From positions 1 to 64,000 of the forward strand of contig JAWNGF010000004.1 in assembly GCA_037039685.1 (NCBI GenBank): DNA of 64,000 nucleotides, read 5' to 3'. Source of the DNA: Ceratobasidium sp. AG-K (Eukaryota; Basidiomycota; Agaricomycetes; Cantharellales; Ceratobasidiaceae). The translations under genes were made by a program, and so were the position numbers. The notes beneath the pieces were generated by a model. The model saw only the letters and a program-made list of their open reading frames with translations. It searched no databases and had not been told where the DNA came from. Below are positions 47,961 to 58,994 of this stretch, piece after piece. Numbering within the stretch: the stretch's first letter is position 1; the number at the start of each line of letters is the position of its first letter.

Positions 47961-49245
47961 CTGATCACAAAAACCTGGAATATTTCATGACCTCTAAAGT
48001 GTTAACAAAAAGACAGAACAGATGGGCTGTCTTCCTCTCAGAGTTTAACTTCCAGATCAAGTACAGAGCTGGCAACCTTAATGGCAAAGCAGATGCACTC
48101 AGTTGACAAAGCGACCACAACCTAGAAGGGGGAGTAGTCCCTCAAAAACCCCTACTTTTGCCGCATCTCTTCATCAACTTGGCAGAGGAGGAACCTCAGG
48201 GAATAGCATCAACTATGGATATTTGGCAAGCAGTCAAAGATCAGACACAAAGAGATGACTATGTTACATCAATCTGGGCTTTCCTTAGCAACCACCCAGA
48301 AAAGGGACCTGCTTTGGTACAAAAGGAATTCAAAGACTGGAAGATTAGGAACAACATGTTGTACTGCAAAGGAAAGATCTACATCCCAAACAACAACAAG
48401 ATCAAGCGCCAGATCCTAGAACTCCACCATGACAACAAAGCAGTTGGGCACATGGGTCAAGCAAAAACACTGGAAATGATCAAGCAGCAGTATTGGTGGC
48501 CATCCATGAAGGCCTACATCAACAAATACGTGTCATCATGTGATTCATGCCAGCAGTCAAAACCCATTGATCAACAACCTCTTGGGGAATTACAACCACT
48601 TGAACACCCTTCCAAACCCTGGCAACATAGTTTGGTTGATATGATTGTCAAACTTCCTCTGTCTAAGGATCTAGACTCAATATTGGTCATTGTTGACACC
48701 CTGACAAGATGGCACACTTCATCCCATGTACCAAAAAAACCACGTCACCCAAACTTGCGGAACTCTTCATGGAACACTGCTGGAAACTACATGGCACCCC
48801 AGAAACAGTCGTATCAGATTGTGGACCCACCTTTGCATCCAAATTCATGAAGGAGCTCTATCAGGCCCTGAACATCTGGCCTAGATTCTCTACAGCATAT
48901 CACCCTGAAACTGATGGGCAAAGGGAGCGCATCAATCAAACAGTCAAGGCTTTCATTTGGACATACTGCGCCTTCAAGCAACACAACTGGGCTTCACTTT
49001 TACCCTTTGCCAAATTTGCATATAACAACTCGTTCCATTCTAGCATTGGTATGACACCTTACTTTGCCAACATGGCTTGCCACCAATCAATCAAAGGTAC
49101 ACAAGTGGAAGATGGTTCCATCCCGGAAGCTGTGGCGCATGTGCAACCTATCCAAGACAACCTGGAAGAAGCTAAGGCTAGCTTAACCTTGAGCAAAGAA
49201 CGGGACAAGGAATATGCGGACAGGCGACGGCAGGAAGATCCCTTT
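47961..49245 (+). pseudogene. element A pol, part 2: RNase H end and integrase
   Basis: Resumes TDHKNLEYF exactly at the insertion point of element B, then [17 protein letters not shown] and the ADALS end with TGA at 48,104. Integrase: zinc finger around LHHDNKAVGHMGQAKTLEM and SSCDSCQQSK. The first catalytic Asp is in LVDMIVKLPLS. A base is missing at about 48,708 (TLTR, then MAHFIPC in the next frame). Then SDCGPTFASKF (second Asp) and ETDGQRERINQTVKAF (Glu). It is cut after QEDPF at 49,245 by a 1,269-bp solo LTR. Confidence 0.9.
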
Positions 49246-50514
49246 TGTTATGGATACTGACTTCCATTGGTATCTATACTTAGTCTAAACTCACTATATC
49301 CAAGGATCGGAAAATGTACGAAATATGTCTCGTTTTGTATTGCCTGTAACGAATGTGTTTCGACTTGCATTGTATATACGAGAATGCGAATCGATACTTC
49401 TGATGTTTCTTTATCAGTCGTGACCTTCAGCAACTTGAACGACTTGGAACTCATTAAGTTACAAATTGTTTAAATTTAATCAATTTGTACCTTCGTAAAA
49501 TACAAGTATTTCTGGTATATCGTCCGACTTGCCGAACCGATAGACTTGATTTATTTTGCGCTCACTAACGCACAGCCTCGCACATGTATCGGCGGAGTTT
49601 CATGTATTTCTGTACAGCGGCTTCGGAGATATTCTCTTATCAGTGTTCAAATATTGATAGCCACATGATCCATACTTTGAACACAGCATATCTCCACAAC
49701 TACTGCATGGAATTCCACGATCAGACTTGCGTTGGAGTCGCACTGCCTTGCTCTATTTTTGTAAATAGTCTCTATTTAGTAGTTTCCGTGTTCTGGAAAG
49801 CTCTTGCAGAACGGCCACATGCATAGCCACACTATGTATGGAGTTTGTACCTTTAATATGTACTTTGAGCAGCACTGCATGATCTAACTATAGCCACAGA
49901 GCTATTCTTAGGCTACTCCACACTACCTAGTGGTCTGGAAATTCTAGTTAGAATATGTGCACTTGAGTATTCATACCTGTGCACTCTAAGGTATATAAAC
50001 TGGCCTCTGAGAGCCTCCAGAGATCACCTCTCAATTTACTTTCAATACATCTTTACCAAGTTTATCACTTGTGTGACAGCTTTACAGCTTATTCTAAGAC
50101 CTAAAGCAGTTCTCCCAATAACACTCCTTAATTGTTGAGTTTAACTCCAATTAAGTTGCAGTTGAGGTTGAGATAACTTTAAGAGTTCTACAGTAAGCAC
50201 TAAGCACTGCACTACAGATACTTGTGTTAGAGAAGTATATTAAGTATTAACTTGATTCTAGCAATCAGGGGGGATATCTTAAATACAACTCATAGGGAAC
50301 CTTGCCTTGTAGCATTGCTCAAACAGTTGTAGCTTAAGTGTACCTCTACAGTTAAGAAAGATATATTGTCTTTAGTAACAAATACTGTTAGTAACAGCAT
50401 ATTAGTGCCCTCTGAGGATCTAGTAAAGTTTACTTTACCCTCTGGCTCCATAAAGTTGTGATACAGACAAAGTACATTCTATACTTTAGGATATATTTAC
50501 ACTGAACCATAACA
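49246..50514. mobile_element. 1,269-bp solo LTR of another family
   Basis: Ends TGTTATGG...CCATAACA with a perfect 5-bp duplication, ccttt (49,241-49,245 and 50,515-50,519). Without it, element A integrase reads on as TLGNKVWLSHQHITTN. It contains gtatataaactgg at 49,991, a plausible plus-strand TATA box, and no long ORF. Its left half keeps CpG dinucleotides that the surrounding sequence has lost, suggesting a young insertion or a different methylation history. Confidence 0.85.
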
Positions 50515-50519
50515 CCTTT

Positions 50520-51116
50520 ACCCTGGGCAATAAGGTTTGGCTAAGCCATCAGCATATCACAACCAACTGGCCATCTTTGAAATTATTGCATAAACAACTC
50601 AGGCCCTTCACTATCCTGGAAGCAGTAGGGAAGAATGCATACAAACTACCACTCCCGCCTTCTATGACCATGCATCCAGTAGTCAATGTATCATGCCTAG
50701 CCAAGTACAAGGAACACAAAATTGAGGGCCGCCATGTTGATCCACCCCCACCAATTGAGACACCAGAAGGCAAAGAGGAATATGAGGTGGAACACATCCA
50801 AAGTTCCAAGGTGGAAAAAGGAATCCTGAAGTATTTTGTCAAATGGAAGGGCTACACTGCAGAACATGACTCATGGGAACCCATGGAGAACCTTGGCAAC
50901 GCATCAGAACTCATTAATGAGTTCCACAGGGAACATCCAGATGCCATCAAGGAAGTCCCCAAGGTTACCAGGAAGCGTTGCCATGAAGAAACAAGGGACA
51001 ATTTGGCAGCTGACAGTAAGGAAGAACAGCCCATTAGGTGTTCTAAGCGTATAAAAGAGGCTGCTGGGATCCAAGTCCCTCATCAAAAAGTCTTTACCTT
51101 TCCCCTCCTGTGCTAA
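50520..51116 (+). pseudogene. element A pol, part 3: integrase tail and chromodomain
   Basis: LGNKVWLSHQHITTNWPSLK, FTILEAVGKNAYKLPLP and MHPVVNVSCLAKYKEHKI are the conserved integrase C-terminus. The chromodomain follows: EEYEVEHIQSSKVEKGIL, KYFVKWKGYTAEHDSWEPME and ELINEFHREHPDA. It ends at 51,114-51,116. This stretch is open by itself. Confidence 0.9.
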
Positions 51117-51120
51117 AACC

Positions 51121-52075
51121 ATGTCCTACCCCCACTTCACCCACTGCGCCATGTCCTCCCAACGCCAATCCACCAACTCAGTCATGGTCTGGGTCTATGT
51201 CACAACCTTTTCTTGCTCCTCTCTTTGTTGTTCTGTTTGTCTCATGTTTGGTCTCGTTCTTCTCGCCCTGGCGCATATAGTCGCCTTTTTGTAAGCCATG
51301 ACCGCGGGACATGCCTGCCTGGCCTGTTCCCTTGTTTCCTTGTTGTCCACAGACTTTTCACATTTCCTTTGTCTCACCTTTGCTTCTCTTGGACTCTTGT
51401 CTTTTCTTGTTCTGGTTTCCTTTGTTGCTTGCTTCCTATTGTACATAGCCACAGTAGTTAGTATATATACCAGCAACAAAAGTCTTGTCCCCACAAGACT
51501 TGTTCTCTTGTTGTTTTCCCCATCACTCATTGCGTGACTCACTTAGGCTTAAGCGCCATACATTTGACCTTTGTTGTTGTCCCAACCCCCATCCTCTCTG
51601 CCTGTGGAGTCTTGGCCTCCAAGGTTCAACTAGGGTTGTGACAGTCTACCATGACCTGCACACCTGCTCAGCAGCCTTCAAACGGTCCCTCAAAATTGTG
51701 CCCCCCCAGGAGCAAGGCATGTACTGGCATCCTGGCATGTGCCAACATTTTTACTTTATTGTATCTGCGCACTATTGGTCTGGGGAGGCCCCCTGGTTGT
51801 TTGTCAGACACCCCCTTGTCTGCTGGCACAACTGGATTGCCTACACGGCCAATGACATCCACGACACCCTCAAGATCATGGACAGGTCTCGCAAGGTCCG
51901 TCTTGGAGGCAACCCATTTGAGATAGTCGACCTCACTGTCGACCTGGAGATTAGGGAGGAGGCAGTGATCAATTTGACAGATGATGAGGAGAATTATGGG
52001 GTATGGAAGGGGACTGGGTCAGCTGAGGACCCATTTGTAATTGATGACACTGAGGAGTTTGTGCTGGTGAAGTGA
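51121..52075 (+). pseudogene. element A third ORF, aromatic-rich with acidic SIM-like tail, split by a solo LTR
   Basis: ATG at 51,121, four bases after the pol stop. It reads MSYPHFTHCAMSSQ and MVWV to 51,197, then is split by a family-A solo LTR, and continues in frame as YHDLHTCSAAFKRSLKIVPP, MYWHPGMCQHFYFIVSAHYW, PWLFVRHPLVCWHNWIAYT and KVRLGGNPFEIVDLTVDLE. The acidic end has AVINLTDDEENYGVW and DPFVIDDTEEFVLVK. Ignoring the LTR it is open (about 167 codons). VINLTDDEE and IVDLTVDLE resemble SUMO-interacting motifs. It differs from the third ORF of element B but shares position and Trp richness. No family recognised. Confidence 0.65.
51198..51643 (+). mobile_element. solo LTR of family A, copy 5, inside the third ORF of element A
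   Basis: 446 bp with the family ends and a perfect duplication, gtcta (51,193-51,197 and 51,644-51,648). Same orientation as element A. Confidence 0.93.
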
Positions 52076-52099
52076 ACCCTGGCCTAGAAGGGGGGGTAG

Positions 52100-52545
52100 T
52101 GTCACAACCTTTTCTGTTTCCTTTCTTCTTTGTCTGTTTGCCTTGTGTTTGGTCTCGTTCTGCTTGCCTTGGCGCATTTAGTTGCCTTACTGTAAGCCAT
52201 GTTTGCGGGACATGCCTGCCTGGCCTGTTCCCTTGTCTCCTTGGTGTCCATGGACTTTTCACATTTCCTTTGTCCTGCCTTTGCTTCTCATGGACTCTTG
52301 CCTTTTCTTGTTTTGGTTTCCTTTGTTGCTTGCTCTCTATTGTACATAGCCACAGGAGTTAGTATATATACCAGCAACGCAAGTCTTGTGGAGACAAGAC
52401 TTGTTCTCTTGTTGTTTTCCCCCATCTCCTATTGCGTGACTCACTTAGTCCTTCACACTGTACATTTGACCTTTGTTGTTGTCCCAACCCCCACTGATCC
52501 TTCCTGTGAAGTCTTGGCCTCCAAGGTTTGGCTAGGGTTGTGACA
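52100..52545 (+). repeat. 3' LTR of element A
   Basis: 446 bp, starting 25 bases after the third ORF. Preceded by a polypurine tract (gaaggggggg at 52,088-52,096), the usual plus-strand primer site. Confidence 0.93.
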
Positions 52546-53016
52546 CCAAGGCCCCTCCTATGGACTTCATCTTCTGGCTGCTTGTATTGTGTCTCCTTTG
52601 TTCCACCCTCCTATGTGTCTGTTTCCTTTGTGCTTGCACAGCCTCAGGCTGCTTCTTTTCTCTTTTGTCTTGCAACTTCCTTTCTTGGCAAGTCATGTTC
52701 CTTTATAGGACATGACTCATAGAGCTTTCTGATTGGATAGTTTGTATGACTTGTTTCTTGGCATGAGTATGACTCATGCCTTTTCCTGAATATAAAATGA
52801 GGCAACAACAAGCATGGTATCCCCATCTTGTTTTGCCTCATCATTTCCCCCAACAAACAGTTCCTCACTGGGTTTCCCTTAGGGTTACCTTGGATCCTCA
52901 GGTCTTAGTGCTGTTCACAGTCTACAGTCAACAGTCTTTTGGGTGCCAAGTCTCTAAGTCTCAACTTGCACACATACAGTTATAGTCAGTAACCATCATA
53001 GTGTTGGGTTGCAACA
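52546..53016 (+). mobile_element. remainder of solo LTR D2
   Basis: Continues the LTR begun at 30,559 and ends GGGTTGCAACA; the gggac duplication follows at 53,017-53,021. aatataaaatgagg near 52,789 is a likely TATA box. Total D2 length without element A is about 480 bp, matching inverted D1. Confidence 0.9.
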
Positions 53017-53021
53017 GGGAC

Positions 53022-53990
53022 AAAGGCCAAGCAGGAGAATTATGGCAACTCAGAAAGGGAGGGGCCTGGTCCAGGTATAGAACACTGTCAATGGCCTGGT
53101 TCTCTGTTGCCAAAGGTGGATCCTTGCTTGGTGCCTCAGTTTTGTGATCTGGACTACTGGACCACCGCAGGTATCATGTTCATTGATCACCAATGGTATG
53201 TGGCTTTTGCTTAACCTCTCCACCACACCAAGCACAATAGCAGAAAGTTGCCAATTGGTTTTTATGATGTGACTTATCAAGGGATGTTGACAGTTGTACA
53301 CACTTGCAGCCAAACCACCCCCAAACCCAACCCACATACCTGACACTGCCTTCTTGCAACTGGTGACCCATCTCCCCTGTTCAATCCCATTGCCATCATG
53401 TAAAACTATCTGTGAGTTGTGATTCCTGCCAGGAGGTAGGGTATTGGGTGTTTACAAAGGATTCAAAGAACACTGAGTATTGCTAACATCAAGCCCACCA
53501 TGTGTATATTCCTGGGCCAGTCCAATCAGAAGGCTATCTGACAAATTTAAATTGACCCATGCATCTGTATGTATTGACATTGATATTGATACATGCTGCT
53601 GGATCAGGATTGATATCTGAATTGGGTATATACAAATATATGCCACGTGAAGGGCCTTGGAAAGGAAGTGGACCATACGGAGGGACTGAGAATATTAAGA
53701 AAAGCCGGATATTTACTATTTAATTCACCTACAAGTTCCTGTGTAATTTCTCCTGTTATGAGTCCCTGTGATAGCTTGTACTCATATCATGTCCTATTGA
53801 ATTAAATATGATTATGCCACACCATCATTATGGGCGTGGCACAGCAAATGATTACTGGGGCTTTGTTTGACCAGGTGAGTTGATTTCTGCACGCAGATGA
53901 TTTGAAATTCTTGGCATATGGTACAAGCATGTTTAAGACCCGTGTTGCAACACGTCTCCAATATCCAACTTTGTTTAGATCTAACTTTCA
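53022..53990 (-). other. outer part of the Tnp2 transposase 2 element, no clear gene
   Basis: Continues the sequence left of D2 (30,553 and below). A minus-strand open stretch 53,346-53,050 may be an N-terminal exon of transposase 2 but shows no firm motif. The right edge of the transposon block is placed near 53,900-53,990 by composition only. Confidence 0.4.
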
Positions 53991-53999
53991 TGACCTGGG

Positions 54000-56900
54000 T
54001 TAGGTTGGAATTGGAGGTTGGGCAAGGATTGCCTCGACACCCAGGACATAGTGCAGCTCCAAGTCAGCCGGGATTGCATCTTTGCCAAAAACCTGTATAA
54101 CCGCCAGATGCGCATCAACTGCACGTTTGACTCGTCCTTGAAGAGAATCAAAGCGGTAAAGGCGACTGGACCCAGGTGATAGATCATTGATTAGTTTTTT
54201 GATCTTCTTGGCGAACACGCTTTGAGGAAGTTACGTAGTGTCAAGTTGTATAGCGTTTGGCCAGGCAACAGGACTTACCCGCATCGTTGAATTCTGGATT
54301 GTAACTTTTCAAGGTATTTGTGATTTGCTGTGAGAAGAGCTTTCTTCTTGGAATTTTGCTCTTGACGATTGGCCTCTTCTAAGCCGTGTAGGTAGACAAG
54401 TACGTGAGGCACACACCCTAGTAGTACTCGTTTGTGCTGATGGAGGTATTTGACGGGCTGCGGTTGACACACAATACGATTCAAGTCGTGCATGTACTCG
54501 GTATGGAGCTTGCGAATTTTAACACCTATCGATGTCTGTGGAGCTAGGTGACGGAGTCGATACCAAGAATAATATGCCCAGATAACGCGGGCTGCTTGCT
54601 GCGCTTTAACTCGATGTTGCGCCTTGTGAGCCCTATACTTGGCTTGCTGTCGAATTGTGTATCTTCTATAGCAGAATAATATCTTTTTTCCCATGTCGAC
54701 CTCGTTGGCAGTCAAAATCCGCTGGACTTCAAGGTTTGATAGGGAAGCTGAGTAGCCAGACTGAAGAGGTACTGGGCTTGCAAACATATCTGCTTCAATT
54801 CGGCCTCCCATTTGAGGTCCAGGAGGTGCCTGCGCCTGAGTGGAGTGAGCGGACGATTTGGCAAGTGGACTGAGGGAAACTCCGGCATGCTTTGCAACGT
54901 CACCCAGCGATAGTTGTTGGGCTAGATCCGGGAAGACATTCGCATAGCTAATACTCTTTGCACCGTGGATGGAGGGAGGGGGGAGCGAATTCCGGCGAAG
55001 TGTCAAAAAAACCATCTCATCCGCCCCTCGGTTGAGCGGTGAGTACTCCAGAGCGCTCTGGAAGTCCATCCAGGAGTGAGCGTTGGCGAACCTAATACCA
55101 GAGATTTATCAGGAATAATTGCTCCCCTGAATAGAATTCTGAATATTACCTTGTGCACATTGTGTGCACATTACCGGACTCATTTAACAAGTTTGAGACC
55201 ACCAATCGTATTTCATCCTTCTCGTGCAGAGGAACTCCAATGTTGGATGCAACTAGGTTTATAAGCTTTGGGTAATGATATTGAAAGCACGAGTGGATAC
55301 TTACCAATAACTAGAAGCCGGCAGCTGCGTATATACACATAAGGTATCGATTCAAACACAAAAATCCTGGACGCGACTCACATTCGCATAATCAAAACGG
55401 ATCGCACTAAAAAATTCAACGGGCCGTTGAAACCAAATAATGCTTGTTTGCGGGGGAAGGGGTTGGGACGTTCCGATAAGCGAGTGTCAATCGACGTACT
55501 ACGGAGTTGGGCAGCCTGAGCGGAGGGCTCGTGGGAGTGAAGCAGCCTAATTGTCTCGTACAGGGTGTGCCAAAAATCTGACAGGTAGAATCCCCGTTGG
55601 AGCATAAGGGGTGGTTGTGTGATCAAGTCCAGCGCCCATGACTGTGGGACTAGCATCCGGTCAAAAATAATGATGCCTTCGGATGCCCCAGACCATCGTC
55701 GGCAGTGAACTATCACTTCGCGGCCAATAAGTTCGAGTACGTGGACTAGCACATTAGCTTCAATGGACACGCGTTGGGTCACGATATGGCTGAATGATAA
55801 GTAGTAAGCTCGTTACTGAAAACATAAAATCTTCCAGTATCACTCACTGCATCGCGCGAATAATTCTTTGTAGAGCGTTACCAGTTTTTGCGACCGTAAA
55901 AATCGATAAAATCGTGCACTAGAGAGTACTGGGGGTGCGGGTAGGCTTCGTCATTCAGCATTAGATCAGCCCGTGGCTCAACCAGTCTCGTTGAATGCAA
56001 TCCATACACATATGCGTCGAATCTAATGGACGTACTCCTGACTCGGAAAGCAAGCTCCATATAAGCTAAGATATCCGACAGAACTCTTGCTCCATATTTG
56101 AGTTTGGGCTCGGTGTAGTGTAGCGCGTCTGCACACCACATGGCAATAATATTGAAGCCAACGGTGGTCTCTGGAACGCGGGCTGGATCAATACAAACGA
56201 CACTCCCCATAGGAGGGAAGTGAGGCATGAGAACCTCATAAGCTTTGCGAACCCAGGTTCTACATTTCCATTGAGCGCCCGTGAACGGAAGGTCCAAGAA
56301 AACCTACCGTGTCAACACTCTGTACTCCGATACGTTTTCAGGCTGGTACACTCGGATAACTTCAAGCTGAGAAATGAGGGCTTGGGCCCGCAGATTGAAT
56401 GCTTCCTGTCGCTGCCCTTCAGGTAACCTGAGACTGTTCACTTCTTGTCTGTTACACTCTTCTCGGTTGCACTTCCCAAATATAGCAAAGCCGAGACACG
56501 GCTCAAGGTATACCGAATGGTCTAACACATCGTTTATGGCCGTTTTTTGTATCTCGAATCGCAGTGCTTTGTATATCGCGCTTCTTGCAAGCCGGCGAGC
56601 GTCCACCTCTGGGAGCGCTAAACAGGAAAGTCCAAGATCTGATGAGGTCGGTTCCAGTACACCCGGGACACTGCAGGCCTCGTCAAAAATAACAGATGAT
56701 GAATGTATCCAGAACTTAGTTGAGACCGATTTACCGCCCTCAACCTCCATGAGGGTGTCGCCTTTTTGGATCTCCATCCCCATGAGCTTTTGGCTGCTCA
56801 GAGCAAAAAGGTCGAGAGTCCGCCCAAGGTGGAGCAATTGGCTAAAATAGAGAAACGATAGTTTAGATTTCTTCACAAACTCTGGGATGGTCCAACCCTT

Positions 56901-58606
56901 TGCGGGGATGAGCAGATTTGAGCTAGATGCAAAGCAGAGGAGAGAGAGTATGAACGACAAGCGAGCAGGTGGGCGACCTCGAGCATCTGCTTGGCGAGCC
57001 AGAAGCGCGTAAGATTGAGCAATATCAAGCAAGCGAGTTTGGTCTCGCGCATGCAGAGCCCCAAATACCTCGAGCTGAGTATGCAATGTGTAATTATGAT
57101 AATTGTTAGCTGGAGCTATTCAACTCACTTGACGAATCTCATCCTTTTTCAGTATACCTTTCGTGTTCTTCAAATGTTGGATTAGCGAAACAATTACTGC
57201 ACTCTCCAGATTCTTGTTATAATCAAGAGGGCCAAACGGAAGTAAAATCCAAAGGCTACGGAGTGCCTTTTCGACCACCTGTCGTGCTGAACCTGGGGTA
57301 TTGGAGCGAAGAAGTAACCGAATGCCTTCCATAACATTATGCTCGCTGAACGCCACCTCGGCCGCCTCCTCATAGCGCTGTTGACTCTCTAGAACATGAA
57401 TCTGGGCCATTCCAAGGCCGTAGCCTTCCATGTATTCTAGTTCCTTGTCTAAATCATCGAAGAGTTCCTCTGCTTGCCTTTATTTATGTGATTGGCCAGC
57501 CTTTGTCAGAATTAATGAGCTCGACTCACTTGAATTTTTGAGTTTGCAGATACTCCAACTTGGCGACTTCAATAACCTCCCCAACAACTTCTTCCTGCAT
57601 ACTGTCTCTGTGGTCCTTCACGACACACACCGCCTCGTCAAAACACCCTGCGCGACGGAAGTTTTTTGCGGCCAAATTAAATTCTCCCACCGATAAATAG
57701 GCTTGCGCGGTTGATTTCCAGTCCTCAATCTCTGCAAAACATTCCGGCGCAAAGAAAACATGATCTTTGTTGTTTCCTTCTGGAGTTTTGTGCACATTTC
57801 AAGTAGTGTTCTGCGGCTCCAAGGAAAAGTTGACGTGCTTGATCGACGACCCCCGTAGCTTGTGAGAGCCTTGCTTGTTTCCGAAACTCGTAGGCGGTAG
57901 CAATATCTCGTTCCGCTAGCATGTTCGCTTTCTCAAAGCAGAAAGCTGCTTGCGAATATAACTCCTTGTTGAAAAGTGACCGGCCGCGCTCATCCCAGGC
58001 GTCCTTCGTGGACGAAACTTGTCGGGACATATTCCCAGTTAGGGTCTAATTACAATACTATCTGAATTTAGAGATCTCACCACCGAGCTGGGGTATGGGG
58101 TCCCCCGGCCCATGATGTGTAACAAGGCCATACGAACTCCAGAATTCCTGGGAGGATCATCAGCAATTGCAGCTAGGGTCACAATAACCCACCTTGATTG
58201 CTTCGGCTGTTTCAGACATGTCCCATATCCAGCAGTTCTTACGAGCGCGGGTTAGTCCAACGTAAAGATTTTTGAGCTCAGCGCAGATCACAGAGTGGCG
58301 AAGTTCATCAAATTCGGGGACTGGTGCAATCCCGGTCAGCACGATCCGCCAAGTAGCTAGCTCAGGAAGGGAGTCTTCGAAAAAATCATACAACAATACG
58401 TCATCAAACTCGAGGCCTAGCAAAATTACTGAGCTTTGCGGTCTCTGGTTTCAGTGTCCCGTACCTTTGCTTTCATATAAAGTGAGAATCAAGCCTATTT
58501 TCCCGACTCGGTCCTGCAGGGTTTTACGGGCCGTCTCACTACGAACAAGTATAACTTGAGAGGCGCCAAAGTTTATGCTCCCTTTGCTATAAAAAAGTTG
58601 TGACAA
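54000..58606 (-). pseudogene. UvrD-like helicase / TPR protein (TRANK1-like), C-terminal part, 5' end lost
   Basis: Multi-exon minus-strand gene. It begins INFGASQVILVRSETARKTL and LILTLYESKG; a 48-nt intron (58,417-58,464) joins exactly to GLEFDDVLLYDFFEDSLPEL, superfamily-1 helicase motif V. KNLYVGLTRARKNCWIWD is motif VI with its arginine finger. Downstream lie TPR-like helical pairs (YSQAAFCFEKANMLAERDIA, AYLSVGEFNLAAKNFRRAG, QRYEEAAEVAFSEHNV), a long helical region, a Cys cluster (GFAIFGKCNREECN), then basic helices (RRYTIRQQAKYRAHKAQHR) and the end AQPPIPT at 54,000. Similar large helicase-TPR proteins are multicopy in Rhizoctonia-like genomes. The Walker A half is missing: upstream lies a Tc1/mariner-like element. 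Nearly all exons here look intact, so the break is at the 5' side. The function of the family is not known. Confidence 0.8.
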
Positions 58607-58902
58607 CAATTTTTAATACGGAGCTCAAGACTGCCACCCACTTTTCACCGTGAAGAAACTGCTTATTGCGATTTGCAAAAGTACTTGCCAAGCGCCCACA
58701 AGAAAAATCGAAAATCGACCTCAGGACTAAAAGTCGCACTGCTCCGTCAGATCGCATAGAAGAAAGGCGATCTTGTGCTTTTTGGAGTCGCGTTGACCGT
58801 GCGCACAAGGTGGTACCATTTATGTGACGCCAATTGAGTACCATTATTGGCGAGTCATGTGTTAGCTCCGTCCGGGTGATTAGACGTAAGAAAGCTTTCA
58901 AA

Positions 58903-58918
58903 CGATACATATATAAGC
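58903..58918 (+). promoter_or_regulatory. probable TATA box of the mariner-like transposase
   Basis: acatatataagc about 80 bases upstream of the transposase ATG at 58,995, with a pyrimidine-rich stretch (cttccactctttttt) between, as in fungal promoters. Confidence 0.45.
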
Positions 58919-58994
58919 AACGTACATGCAGAAAGACCCGCATCACTACTAGACTACACTTCCACTCTTTTTTTACCCAAATTCCCGTCCGACC

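Larger units (their letters stand above)
30573..52545 (+). mobile_element. Ty3/Gypsy chromovirus-type element A with five insertions
   Basis: Bounded by two 446-bp LTRs (30,573-31,018 and 52,100-52,545) that differ at about 13 positions by eye (about 97% identical). The flanks are ccaac and ccaag, a 5-bp duplication with one change; the intact D1 sequence shows the pre-insertion site. Order on the plus strand: gag, protease, reverse transcriptase, RNase H, integrase, chromodomain, third ORF. It spans 21,973 bp; subtracting element C, element B, the 1,269-bp solo LTR and two family-A solo LTRs with their duplications leaves about 7.1 kb, a normal Gypsy size. None of its ORFs is intact. Confidence 0.93.
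21735..53990. mobile_element. nested transposon block (about 32 kb)
   Basis: Everything between the two host genes is transposon-derived or unassigned and is markedly poor in CpG (for example none in 28,021-28,200), in contrast to the flanks. Layers, from oldest: two Tnp2-type transposases and a passenger ORF; solo LTRs D1 and D2 in the second transposase; Gypsy element A in D2; and in A the insertions C, B and three solo LTRs. The outer ends are set only by composition; no CACTA-type terminal repeats were found. Confidence 0.8.

Noticed and set aside
49584..49826. ORF inside the 1,269-bp solo LTR
   Set aside because: Short, no motif, lies within an LTR defined by its ends and duplication.
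30599..52362. A family of similar 60-100 aa ORFs (GHACLACSLVSLVSMD type) at six places on both strands
   Set aside because: They are chance open frames inside the six copies of the family-A LTR; both strands are open in the same place, and the similarity is that of the LTR DNA.
29076..53016. D1 and D2 as terminal inverted repeats of one DNA transposon
   Set aside because: Each has its own 5-bp target-site duplication (gtttt and gggac) and LTR-type TG...CA ends, so they are two independent solo LTRs in opposite orientation.
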